Source: JALORV01 sp963754065
GTDB taxonomy: Bacteria; Pseudomonadota; Gammaproteobacteria; Burkholderiales; Burkholderiaceae_F
Assembly (NCBI GenBank): GCA_963754065.1
Contig: CAVWFH010000019.1
Span: 1-64,000 of the forward strand
Direction: 5' to 3'
Length of the DNA stretch: 64,000 nucleotides
The translations under genes and the position numbers were made by a program. Below the pieces are notes generated by a model that saw only the letters and a list, made by a program, of their open reading frames with translations, was not told the origin of the DNA and made no database searches. Below, one piece after another: positions 23,198-32,011 of this stretch (the stretch's first letter is position 1; each line of letters starts with the position of its first letter).

Positions 23198-25822
23198 ATG
23201 GACCCATTCGCCAAGGAAACCCTGCCGATCTCGCTTGAAGAGGAGATGCGGCGTTCGTATCTGGATTACGCGATGAGCGTGATCGTCGGGCGTGCGCTGC
23301 CCGATGTGCGCGACGGCCTGAAGCCGGTGCACCGTCGAGTTCTGTTCGCGATGCACGAGGCGAACAACCACTGGAACCGCTCTTACGTGAAGTGCGCTCG
23401 CGTGGTCGGCGAGGTGATGGGCAAGTATCACCCGCACGGCGACAACGCCATTTACGACACGCTGGTGCGCATGGCGCAGGACTTCTCGCTGCGCTACACG
23501 CTGATCGACGGCCAGGGCAACTTCGGCTCGATCGACGGCGACAACGCGGCAGCGATGCGCTACACGGAGTGCCGGCTCGACAAGATTGCGGCCGAACTGC
23601 TGGCGGACATCGACAAGGAAACGGTCAACTTCGTCCCGAACTACGACGGCAAGGAGAGCGAGCCGTCCGTCCTGCCGTCGAAGATTCCGAACCTGCTGAT
23701 CAATGGGTCGGCCGGCATCGCGGTCGGCATGGCGACCAACGTGCCGCCGCACAACCTCTCGGAGGTGATCGACGGCTGCCTGGCGCTGCTGCGCCGGCCC
23801 GAAACGACGGTCGACGAACTCATCGAACTCATTCCCGCGCCGGACTTCCCGACTGCCGGGATCATCTACGGCCTCGATGGAGTGCGCGAAGGCTATCGCA
23901 CCGGGCGCGGCCGTGTCGTCATGCGCGCCAAGACGCACTTCGAGGAAATCGACAAGGGCGCGCGCAGCGCGATCATCGTCGATGAGCTGCCCTATCAGGT
24001 GAACAAGCGCGTGCTGCTCGAGCGCATCGCCGAAATGGTCAACGACAAGCGCCTCGAAGGCATATCGGATATCCGCGACGAGTCGGACAAGTCGGGCATG
24101 CGCGTCGTATTCGAGCTCAAGCGCAACGAAGTGCCGGAGGTCGTGCTCAACAACCTCTACAAGCAGACGCAGCTGCAGGACACCTTCGGCGTCAACATGG
24201 TGGCGCTGGTCGATGGACAGCCGCGGCTGCTCAACCTCAAGCAGATGCTGGACGCGTTCCTGTCGCATCGGCGCGAGGTGGTCACGCGGCGCACTGTGTT
24301 CGAGCTCAAGGAGGCGCGCAAGCGCGGCCACGTGCTGGAAGGCCTCGCCGTGGCGCTCGCCAACATTGACGAATTCATCGCCATCATCAAGGCGGCACCA
24401 ACGCCGCCGGTGGCCAAGACCGCGCTGATGGCCCGTGCCTGGGATTCGTCGCTGGTGCGCGAAATGCTGACGCGTTCGGGCAAGGACATGGCGTCGTATC
24501 GCCCGGACGGTCTCGACGTGCGCTATGGCCTGCAGGATGACGGGCTCTATCGTTTGTCGGAGGAGCAGGCCGAGCAGATCCTGCAGATGCGCCTGCAGCG
24601 GCTGACGGGACTGGAGCAGGACAAGATCGTCAACGAGTACCGCGAAGTGATGGAAACCATCACCGACCTGCTCGACATCCTCGCCAAGCCCTCGCGCATC
24701 ACCGACATCATTGCTGACGAGCTGCTTGCGCTGAAGAGCGAGTTCGGCGACGCGCGGCGGTCCGAGATCGTGCGCAGCGCGCAGGACCTGATGACCGAGG
24801 ACCTGATCGCGCGCGAGGACATGGTCGTTACCCTCTCGCACACGGGCTACATCAAGAGTCAGCCGCTGGCGGATTACCGCGCGCAGAAGCGCGGAGGCCG
24901 CGGCAAGCAGGCGGCGGCGATGCGCGAGGACGACTGGATCGACCAGCTCTTCATCGCCAACACGCACGACACGATCCTGTGCTTCTCGAACCGCGGGCGG
25001 CTCTACTGGCTCAAGGTGTGGGAGGTGCCACAGGGTGCACGTACCGCGCGCGGCAAGCCGATCGTCAACATGTTCCCGCTGGCCGAGGACGAGAAGATCA
25101 CGGTCGTTCTGCCGATCTCGGAGTACGACGGGCAGCACTTCGTCTTCATGGCCACGGCCATGGGGACGGTCAAGAAGACGGCGCTCACGGACTTCAGCAA
25201 TCCGCGCAAGGCCGGGATCATCGCGGTCGACCTCGATCCGGGCGATTACCTGATCGGCGCTGCGATCACCGATGGACAGCACGACGTGATGCTGTTCTCC
25301 GACGCCGGCAAGGCTGTGCGTTTCGACGAGAACGACGTGCGGCCGATGGGCCGCACCGCACGTGGGGTACGCGGCATGCAGCTGGATTACGGCCAGCAGG
25401 TCATTGCCATGCTGGTGGCCGAGGATGAAGAGCAGAGCGTGCTGACCGCGACCGAGAACGGCTATGGCAAGCGCACCTCGATTGTCGAGTACACGCGCCA
25501 CGGTCGCGGCACGAAGGGCATGATCGCCATCGCCACCAGCGAGCGCAATGGCAAGGTCGTTGCGGCCACGCTGGTGCGCGGCGACGATGAAGTCATGCTG
25601 ATTACGACCGGCGGGGTGTTGATCCGCACCCGCGTGGCCGAGATCCGGGAGATGGGCCGCGCCACGCAGGGCGTGACTCTGATCGCGCTGGACGACGGCA
25701 CGACGCTGACCGGGCTGCAGAGGGTGGTCGAGCGCGACAGCGAGGGAGCCAATGGCCACGAGGCTAGCGTCGAGCCCGTGTCCGAGACCGATACGCCCGA
25801 TACGCCGGCGACCGAGGGCTGA
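23198..25822 (+). CDS. gyrA: DNA gyrase subunit A
   Basis: Catalytic subunit of DNA gyrase, which introduces negative supercoils with GyrB. From ATG 23198 it has 874 residues (the frame continues back to 23138 but MDPFAKETLPISLEEEM is the family start). The breakage-reunion domain contains HPHGDNAIYDT, the active tyrosine in AAMRYTECRL, and the C-terminal domain has the GyrA box QKRGGRGKQ (Q-R-R-G-x-x-G type) and six blade-like repeats. Notable: the residue equivalent to E. coli Ser83 is Asn (codon AAC at 23503 region), a quinolone-contact position normally Ser, Thr or Ala. The acidic/Thr-rich tail is TDTPDTPATEG. Confidence 0.97.
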   Translation: MDPFAKETLPISLEEEMRRSYLDYAMSVIVGRALPDVRDGLKPVHRRVLFAMHEANNHWNRSYVKCARVVGEVMGKYHPHGDNAIYDTLVRMAQDFSLRYTLIDGQGNFGSIDGDNAAAMRYTECRLDKIAAELLADIDKETVNFVPNYDGKESEPSVLPSKIPNLLINGSAGIAVGMATNVPPHNLSEVIDGCLALLRRPETTVDELIELIPAPDFPTAGIIYGLDGVREGYRTGRGRVVMRAKTHFEEIDKGARSAIIVDELPYQVNKRVLLERIAEMVNDKRLEGISDIRDESDKSGMRVVFELKRNEVPEVVLNNLYKQTQLQDTFGVNMVALVDGQPRLLNLKQMLDAFLSHRREVVTRRTVFELKEARKRGHVLEGLAVALANIDEFIAIIKAAPTPPVAKTALMARAWDSSLVREMLTRSGKDMASYRPDGLDVRYGLQDDGLYRLSEEQAEQILQMRLQRLTGLEQDKIVNEYREVMETITDLLDILAKPSRITDIIADELLALKSEFGDARRSEIVRSAQDLMTEDLIAREDMVVTLSHTGYIKSQPLADYRAQKRGGRGKQAAAMREDDWIDQLFIANTHDTILCFSNRGRLYWLKVWEVPQGARTARGKPIVNMFPLAEDEKITVVLPISEYDGQHFVFMATAMGTVKKTALTDFSNPRKAGIIAVDLDPGDYLIGAAITDGQHDVMLFSDAGKAVRFDENDVRPMGRTARGVRGMQLDYGQQVIAMLVAEDEEQSVLTATENGYGKRTSIVEYTRHGRGTKGMIAIATSERNGKVVAATLVRGDDEVMLITTGGVLIRTRVAEIREMGRATQGVTLIALDDGTTLTGLQRVVERDSEGANGHEASVEPVSETDTPDTPATEG

Positions 25823-25879
25823 GCGGAAGCCGTACCTTGTCCCGCGTCTACAACACCTCGTCTGGACCTGCGGTGCGCC

Positions 25880-26971
25880 ATGGTTGATTCGATCGACCGG
25901 CGACTGAAGCCGCTGCGCGACGCCATTGACGGTGTCGACGCGCGACTCGTCGAGCTCCTCAACGAGCGCGCCAGGTTGGCCAGCGAAGTGGGCCGCGTCA
26001 AGGGCGAAGTCGAAGCGCCGGTGCTGCGCACTGAGCGCGAGGCGGAAGTCCTGCGCAAGGTGGGCGCGCTGTCGAAGGGCCCATTGACGGACGCGCCGCT
26101 GGCCAACGTGTTTCGCGAAATCATGTCGGCATGCCGCGCGCTCGAGCGTCCTTTGACGGTGGCTTTCCTCGGGCCCGCCGGGACTTTTTCCGAGACGGCG
26201 ATGCACCGCCAGTTCGGCGCCAGCGTCACCGGGTTGCCGTGTGCGACGCTCGATGAAGTCTTCCGCGCGACCGAGGCCGGCAGTGCAGATGTCGGCATCG
26301 TGCCACTGGAGAATTCGTCCGAAGGTGCCGTCAGCCGCACGCTCGATCTCTTGCTCGCTACGCCGCTGAAACTGCTGGCCGAGCGGTCGGTGGCCGTCGA
26401 CCACAACCTGCTGACACGCAGCGGGACGATGGACGGGATCCAGTGCATCTGCGCGCACTCGCAGGCGCTTGCACAGTGCGCCGGTTGGCTGGCGCAGCAT
26501 TACCCGACCATCGAGCGGCGCGCCGTCGCCAGCAATGCCGAAGGCGCGCGCCTTGCGGCGGAAAGTCCGACGATGGCCGCCATCGCCGGTGATCGCGCCG
26601 CGGAGCGCTACCAACTGGTGGCGGTCGCAACGCACATCCAGGACGACCCCAACAATCGCACGCGCTTTGCGGTACTGGGACAGCAGGCGACGCGGCCATC
26701 GATGGCGCCCGGACGCGACAAGACGTCGCTGATCCTGTCGGTGCCCAACAAGGCCGGTGCGGTGTTCCACATGCTCGAGCCTTTGTCGCGGCACGGAGTG
26801 TCGATGACGCGATTCGAATCGCGTCCCGCGCGCGTCGGCACGTGGGAGTACTACTTCTACGTCGATGTCGAAGGGCACCAGGCCGATCCGAAGGTCGCCA
26901 CGGCGCTGAGCGAGCTGCAGCAGGCCTGTGCGTTCTACAAGTGCCTCGGTTCCTATCCGGCCGAGCATTGA
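25880..26971 (+). CDS. pheA: Bifunctional chorismate mutase/prephenate dehydratase
   Basis: P-protein leading to phenylalanine: chorismate to prephenate to phenylpyruvate. The 363 residues hold an AroQ chorismate mutase (about 1-90, IDRRLKPLRDAIDGVDARLVELLNERA), prephenate dehydratase (about 93-275, AFLGPAGTFSETA ... NRTRFAVLG with the catalytic Thr) and an ACT regulatory domain (about 285-363) with NKAGAVFHML and RFESRPAR, the phenylalanine-binding motifs, so feedback inhibition is expected. It follows gyrA by 57 bases; serC, usual between them in this group, is missing. Confidence 0.95.
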   Translation: MVDSIDRRLKPLRDAIDGVDARLVELLNERARLASEVGRVKGEVEAPVLRTEREAEVLRKVGALSKGPLTDAPLANVFREIMSACRALERPLTVAFLGPAGTFSETAMHRQFGASVTGLPCATLDEVFRATEAGSADVGIVPLENSSEGAVSRTLDLLLATPLKLLAERSVAVDHNLLTRSGTMDGIQCICAHSQALAQCAGWLAQHYPTIERRAVASNAEGARLAAESPTMAAIAGDRAAERYQLVAVATHIQDDPNNRTRFAVLGQQATRPSMAPGRDKTSLILSVPNKAGAVFHMLEPLSRHGVSMTRFESRPARVGTWEYYFYVDVEGHQADPKVATALSELQQACAFYKCLGSYPAEH

Positions 26972-26988
26972 CCATTCGAAGGGTGACC

Positions 26989-28120
26989 ATGGCGGCGGTA
27001 CCGACTGAATCGACGACGGCGCTCGGCACGCTCGAGCATGTGCGCGCCATCGCGCCGTACCAGGCGGGCAAGCCGATCGAGGAACTTGCGCGCGAATTCG
27101 GGCTCGATCCGGCGTCGATCGTGAAGCTTGCGTCGAACGAGAATCCGCTGGGCGCACCCGAGTCGGCGAAGAAGGCCATGGCCGCCGCGGTCGAGGACCT
27201 CGGTCGTTACCCGGATTCCAACGGTTTCGAGCTGAAGGCCGCGCTGGCGGCACGCTATGGCGTGCCGATGGACTGGATCACGCTCGGCAACGGCAGCAAC
27301 GACATCCTCGAACTGGCCGCCGCGGCCACCCTGACGCCGGGTCGCAGCTGCGTCTATGCGCAGCATTCGTTTGCCGTCTATGCGCTCGCCACGCAGGCGC
27401 GCGGCGGCCGCGCCATCGTGGTGCCGGCGCGGCAGCTCGGTCACGACCTCGACGCGATGCTGGCGGCGATCGCGGCCGACACGGCGCTCGTCTACGTGGC
27501 GAATCCGAACAACCCGACCGGCACGCACCTGAAGGCCGGGGCGATCGACGCGTTTCTCGCCCGGGTTCCGGCGCGCGTCGTGGTCGTGCTGGACGAGGCC
27601 TACAACGAATACCTGCCGCCCGAACTGCGGGTCGACAGCACGGCCTGGGTGCGCAAGTTCCCGAACGTCATCGTGTCGCGCACGTTCTCGAAGGCCTTCG
27701 GGCTCGCCGGGCTGCGGGTCGGCTATGGCATCGCCCAGCGCGAACTCACCGACCTGATGAATCGCGTGCGCCAGCCGTTCAACGTGAACAGCGTCGCGCA
27801 GGCGGCCGCGGTTGCGGCGCTGGCGGACGAGGACTTCCTGGCGCGCAGCTACGAGCTGAACCTGCGTGGCATGCAGCAGCTGACCGAGGCCTTTCGCGGG
27901 CTCGGGCTCGAGTACGTGCCCAGCGTCGGCAACTTCGTGCTGGTCAAGGTCGGGCCTGCGGGTCGCGTCTATCAGGAACTGCTGAAGCGCGGCGTCATCG
28001 TGCGTCCCGTCGCCAACTACGGCCTGCCGGAATGGCTGCGCATCACGGTCGGCCTGCCCGGAGGAGAACGCGGCCTTCCTGCGCGCGCTGCCGGACGCGC
28101 TCGCCGCAGGCCGCTCGTGA
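26989..28120 (+). CDS. hisC: Histidinol-phosphate aminotransferase, frameshifted near the end
   Basis: PLP aminotransferase of histidine synthesis (and often aromatic transamination when beside pheA/tyrA). Start ATG 26989 with GAAGGG six bases upstream. Seen: KLASNENPLGAP, ANPNNPTG, the PLP lysine in SRTFSKAFGLAGLRVGY and RPFNVNS. The frame is intact to LRITVGLP at about 28056, where CCC (28057-28059) seems to hold one extra C; removing it gives EENAAFLRALPDALAAGRS and TGA at 28118-28120, exactly the family C-terminus and overlapping the tyrA GTG. As written, the frame runs on into tyrA. Most likely a one-base sequence error. Confidence 0.88.
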
Positions 28121-28996
28121 AACTGGCGCTGATCGGCGTCGGCCTGATCGGCGGGTCGTTCGCGGCGGCGTTGCGTGCCGCCGGCGAAGTCGAGGAGGTC
28201 ATCGGCTTCGACATCGATCCGCTTGCCGTCGCGGCAGGGGTCGATCGCGGGATCGTCACGACGCGCGGCGGCCAGTGCGGCGGAAGCGGTGAGTGGTGCC
28301 GACCTCGTGGTCGTCGCAACCCCGGTGGGCGCGTTGCGCGCAACGCTGGCCAGCATCGCGGCAACGTTGCCGGCGCACGCGATCGTCACGGACGTCGGCA
28401 GCACCAAGGGCAGCGTGATCGACGACGCAGCGGCCACGCTCGGCGCGGCATTGACGCGCTTCGTGCCGGCACACCCGATCGCCGGCGGTGAGCGCCCTGG
28501 CGTGCAGCACGCCGATGCGCGCCTGTTTCTCGATCGGCTGGTGATCACCACGCCGACCGCAGTCACGGACCCGGCCGCGCTGGCGACGGTCGAGCGCCTG
28601 TGGCGCAGCACCGGCGCTCGCCTCGAACGCCTCGCGCCGGACGTCCACGACCGCGTCTTTGCCGCGGTCAGCCACCTGCCGCATGTGCTCGCCTTTGCGC
28701 TGGTCGAGATGATTGCGCGGGCGCCGGACGCCGCCACCAAGTTCGCGCATGCCGGTGCCGGCTTCCGTGACTTCACCCGCATTGCTGCATCCAGTCCCGA
28801 GATGTGGCGCGATGTCTGCCTGGCCAACCGCGAGCCGCTTGCAGCTGAACTGCGCGCGTATCGCGATCGACTCGCCGCGCTTCAGGTCGCGATCGATGCA
28901 GGTGACGGCGCAGCCTTGCTTGCAGTGTTCAGCGCGGCCTCGGCAGCCAAGCGAGGGTCCGACGGCACCGGTTCCTGCACCGTTCTGGACACCTGA
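28117..28996 (+). CDS. tyrA: Prephenate dehydrogenase, one frameshift
   Basis: NAD(P)-dependent enzyme that turns prephenate into 4-hydroxyphenylpyruvate for tyrosine. Start GTG 28117, overlapping the corrected hisC stop (GTGA). The N-terminal Rossmann motif ALIGVGLIGGSFA continues to VDRGIVTTR at about 28264; there the coding frame changes within a GCGCGGCGG stretch (28263-28275) to ASAAEAVSGADLVVVATPVGA and continues intact through VTDVGSTKGSV, PAHPIAGGERPGVQHA, HLPHVLAFALVE and GFRDFTRIA to TGA 28996. Corrected length is about 292 residues, typical for the family without a regulatory domain. Confidence 0.87.
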
Positions 28997-29211
28997 CTCG
29001 CGTCGAGCTTCGTCCGGTCGGACTAGCGTGCGGCTTGCGGTCGATCAGCCACTGATCCCGCGAATTCAGCCACTCGCCGTAGCCAATTCGCGCTGACGTT
29101 CAAATCCTTCGGCCTTTGGCCTGCAAGTCCTTCCGCTCGTCGCGGCTTCGGTTCCACTGAGCGGTGACCACGCGCAATGGCTTGCGCCTGTGGATAAGCT
29201 TCGTTCAGCAA

Positions 29212-29838
29212 ATGGAAACCTCCGCCAACAACATGACTGAGCGCGGCTTCACTTTGGTCGAGATTCTGGTCGTCATGACCATTTCGGCCATCCTGCTTGC
29301 CGCGGCAGTGCCTGCCATGCAGGCGCTGATCCAGTCGAATCGGATCAGCGGAAGCACCAACGAGCTCCTGTCGTCGATCCAGATGGCCCGCTCTGAGGCG
29401 GTGCGCCGCAATGGCAACGTCACGATTTGTCGCAGCGTCAATGCCGAAACGGCGAATCCGACCTGCAGCGATGCCCTCTTCGGAAATTATGCCGGCAATG
29501 ACTGGGCCGCCGGCTGGATCGTGTTCGCGGTGAACCCGGCCAACCCGGTCACGGGCAACCTGCAGAACGGCGACGAGATCATTCAACAGCAGGCGGCTTT
29601 GCAGCCCCCGGGGGGGCAGCAACGACTGATCATGGAGTCGTCGGTGGCCAACCAGTTTCGGAACTTCGACTCTCGTGGATTGGCCCTCAATGCCGGTCCA
29701 CTCGGGGTCACGTTGGTCATCGACTTTCGCGATCCCCAGGTCCTGATTCCGACGAATATGGCGCGATGTATCGCACTGAACAGTGCCGGCCGGGCTCGCG
29801 CGGCCCGAGTTGTCAACAACGTCTGTCCTGCAGCGTGA
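29212..29838 (+). CDS. fimT: FimT/GspH-type minor pilin
   Basis: Minor pseudopilin of the type IV pilus. The prepilin leader ends TERG|FTLVEILVVM, with Glu5 after the cleavage site and a hydrophobic helix (TISAILLAAAVPAMQALI). ATG 29212 and ATG 29233 are both possible starts (leaders of 12 or 5 residues); neither has a good ribosome site. The C-terminal domain has the GspH pattern SIQMARSEAVRRNGNVTICRS and a cysteine pair typical of FimT. First gene of the pilin block inserted after tyrA; no promoter is obvious in the 215-base gap before it. Confidence 0.88.
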   Translation: METSANNMTERGFTLVEILVVMTISAILLAAAVPAMQALIQSNRISGSTNELLSSIQMARSEAVRRNGNVTICRSVNAETANPTCSDALFGNYAGNDWAAGWIVFAVNPANPVTGNLQNGDEIIQQQAALQPPGGQQRLIMESSVANQFRNFDSRGLALNAGPLGVTLVIDFRDPQVLIPTNMARCIALNSAGRARAARVVNNVCPAA

Positions 29839-29843
29839 CTCGC

Positions 29844-30365
29844 ATGAGTACTCATCACTTTTCCCAACGCGGCCTGTCCATGATCGAGGTGCTGGTCTCG
29901 CTGACGATCGTCGCATTCGGCCTGCTTGGCCTGGCGGGCCTGCAGGCACGTTCGATGTCCTTTCAGAAGGATTCGATCGATCGCAAGACGGCCGTGGAGA
30001 TGGCGGCGCAACTCGGCGAGCGGGTACGGGCCAACTATGACGGCTACCGGCAAGGGCACTACAACAATACGTTTGCCTGGAATGCCCAGGTGCCCGCAAA
30101 CATTCCAGCCTGCCAGGACCCGAACAATTGCTCGCCGCAGGAGGTTGCCAACCGGGACCTGGCAATGTGGCAGATCGACCTACGTCGCCGATTGCCGGTA
30201 TCCGGGGCCTATCTTGTTGCGCCGGCAGGGTCGCTGGCGATCTCGCTGACGCTGGCCTGGCAGGAAGGCCAGCAAACGGAGCTAAATGTTGTGGATCAGA
30301 TCTGTGCTCAACAAGGGATCAATGATCCCAATTTCCGCTGCCTGCAGTGGTTGCTGCATCCATGA
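29844..30365 (+). CDS. pilV: Type IV pilus minor pilin PilV
   Basis: Minor pilin that helps prime pilus assembly. From ATG 29844 it has 173 residues with prepilin leader MSTHHFSQRG|LSMIEVLVSLTIVAFGLLGLAGLQ; position +1 is Leu and Glu5 is kept. The LLGLAGLQARSM block is diagnostic of PilV. The stop TGA overlaps the pilW ATG (ATGA). Five bases separate it from fimT. Confidence 0.9.
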   Translation: MSTHHFSQRGLSMIEVLVSLTIVAFGLLGLAGLQARSMSFQKDSIDRKTAVEMAAQLGERVRANYDGYRQGHYNNTFAWNAQVPANIPACQDPNNCSPQEVANRDLAMWQIDLRRRLPVSGAYLVAPAGSLAISLTLAWQEGQQTELNVVDQICAQQGINDPNFRCLQWLLHP

Positions 30366-31378
30366 CTAGGTCTTCATCACTCTTGCGCGGTGGGCCGGTT
30401 GCGCATGCCACCGAAGGCGGACGCACCTTGATCGAGCTGGTGATCGCAATGGCGCTCAGCCTGATGATCGTCGCTGCGGTCGGTAGCCTGTACTACTTCA
30501 CCAGCCAGTCGTCCCGCGTATCCGAGCAGTTGAGCACCGCCGAGGAACGCGGACGTCTGGCGCTGCATTTCGTTGGCGAACCCATAGCGCTCGCGGGCTA
30601 CGGCAACATCAACTCGGGCGAGCTTTCCGGTGCCGGGCGCACGCAGGTGCTGTCGTTCAAGGGCACGCACTTGCGGGCCTGTTCAAACAGCCGCTTTGCC
30701 GATCCTCTCAACAACGACTTCACCTGCGTACCCGCGCAGAACGGCGCTCCTGGCGACCAGTTGTTCATCGGCTACCAGGCCGAAGCGTCCACGGCGGCGC
30801 CGCAGGGGGTGGGTGGGCAGGCTATGCGCGACTGCATCGGACAGAACCCGGTTGGCGTCACCTATGAAGTCAATCCTGTTCCAGTCGTCTTCAATGTTTA
30901 CTCGGTTGAAACGACCGCCAATGGGGCGCTCGAGTTCGGCTGCCGGGGGGGCGCGGCCGTCGCACGCCAGAGCCTGATACGCGATGTCGAGGACTTCAAG
31001 GTTTACTTCGCGCTGGACACACAGGGCTACCTATTCGGTGAAGCCGGCCTCCAGTTGCGACAGGCCGTGCCCTCGGCGCTGCGGACGGCGGCACAGATCA
31101 ATGCGTTGCCGGGTGCGGGACCCGGTGACACGCCGGATTCGCTCGGCAACCCGTGGAATCACGTGGTTGCGGTGTACGTCTGTGTGCAACTCCGGACGAC
31201 CGAGGTCGGAACAACGCCGGATGGCGTTTCCAGGTATCAACCTTGTCCGGTTGACGAAACCGAGGCGGCCACCGGCACGGCGGAGATTTCGGTCAACGAC
31301 GGCTTTGCAAGGCGCAGCTATACGCAGGTCTTCACGATCCGGGCGCGCACCCAGGCCGACACGGGGTCCCAGTTCTAG
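30362..31378 (+). CDS. pilW: Type IV pilus minor pilin PilW
   Basis: Minor pilin of 338 residues, start ATG 30362 overlapping the pilV stop. A long leader (MTRSSSLLRGGPVAHATEGG) precedes RTLIELVIAMALSLMIVAAV; the cleavage site would be GG|R, so the usual Phe/Met at +1 is replaced by Arg, while Glu5 is present. The SQSSRVSEQLSTAEERGRLAL helix and a large cysteine-containing C-terminal domain match PilW. Ends directly before pilX. Confidence 0.88.
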   Translation: MTRSSSLLRGGPVAHATEGGRTLIELVIAMALSLMIVAAVGSLYYFTSQSSRVSEQLSTAEERGRLALHFVGEPIALAGYGNINSGELSGAGRTQVLSFKGTHLRACSNSRFADPLNNDFTCVPAQNGAPGDQLFIGYQAEASTAAPQGVGGQAMRDCIGQNPVGVTYEVNPVPVVFNVYSVETTANGALEFGCRGGAAVARQSLIRDVEDFKVYFALDTQGYLFGEAGLQLRQAVPSALRTAAQINALPGAGPGDTPDSLGNPWNHVVAVYVCVQLRTTEVGTTPDGVSRYQPCPVDETEAATGTAEISVNDGFARRSYTQVFTIRARTQADTGSQF

Positions 31379-31939
31379 GTGACGAACATGACATCTCGCC
31401 AAGGAAGCTTGTACCAGTCCGGAGTGGTGTTGCCGATAGTGCTCGTCGTGATGATGGTCGTTACGACGCTGGTGCTGACGCAGGTCCGGAGGGCCACGGT
31501 CGACGAACGCCTGGCCGGCAACTGGAGCCGCGCGATCTCCGGCCAATCGGCGGCCGAGTCGCTGGTCAGGTACTGCGAAGCTCGGCTGTTCGCGAACGGT
31601 TTCGAGCAGGCCAGATTCTTCAAGCAGGACCCCAACCGTCTGATGTCCGAAAACTTCCAGTCGGCAGCTTGGTCGAGCAATCTGAATGCCAACCAGTACA
31701 TCACGATTGCCGCCAATCTCCTGCCGCCGGGAGCCACTTCGGCGCGGTGCGTCATCGAAGACGCGACGTCCGAACTGCTGGGTGGCGTCTATGAGGAGTC
31801 CAAGAACCCGGGTAGCGGGGCAGTTGACCCTTATTTGTGGAAATACCGGATCACGGTAGCGACTACCTTCTCAGACGCGACCGTGTTCGGCAACGTGACC
31901 TACCGGGCACAGAGCGAAGTTCGATTTCTTATCCCTTGA
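31379..31939 (+). CDS. pilX: Type IV pilus assembly protein PilX
   Basis: Minor pilin-like protein, 186 residues from GTG 31379, immediately after the pilW stop (ATG 31388 is an alternative). N-terminal helix SGVVLPIVLVVMMVVTTLVLTQ follows a Gly-Ser-Leu-Tyr-Gln leader without the classical Gly-Phe/Glu5 motif, as is usual for PilX. The motif DERLAGNWSRAISGQSAAESLVRYCE is the conserved PilX block. Between pilW and pilY1 as in other species. Confidence 0.87.
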   Translation: MTNMTSRQGSLYQSGVVLPIVLVVMMVVTTLVLTQVRRATVDERLAGNWSRAISGQSAAESLVRYCEARLFANGFEQARFFKQDPNRLMSENFQSAAWSSNLNANQYITIAANLLPPGATSARCVIEDATSELLGGVYEESKNPGSGAVDPYLWKYRITVATTFSDATVFGNVTYRAQSEVRFLIP

Positions 31940-32011
31940 CCGATCTGAATTCAAAGGGAATTGCGCAGGGACATCCAGGGGGCCGGATGGACGGCAGATG
32001 GAGTATCAACA

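Noticed and set aside
23072..27253. 1393-codon open frame on the minus strand across gyrA, pheA and hisC
   Set aside because: It is antisense to three clear genes, low in complexity (His/Arg/Asp/Val rich) and explained by third-position GC bias. No family resemblance.
28997..29211. Possible tRNA (TTCAAATCC resembles a T-loop) between tyrA and fimT
   Set aside because: No acceptor stem, anticodon arm or D-arm can be formed around it.
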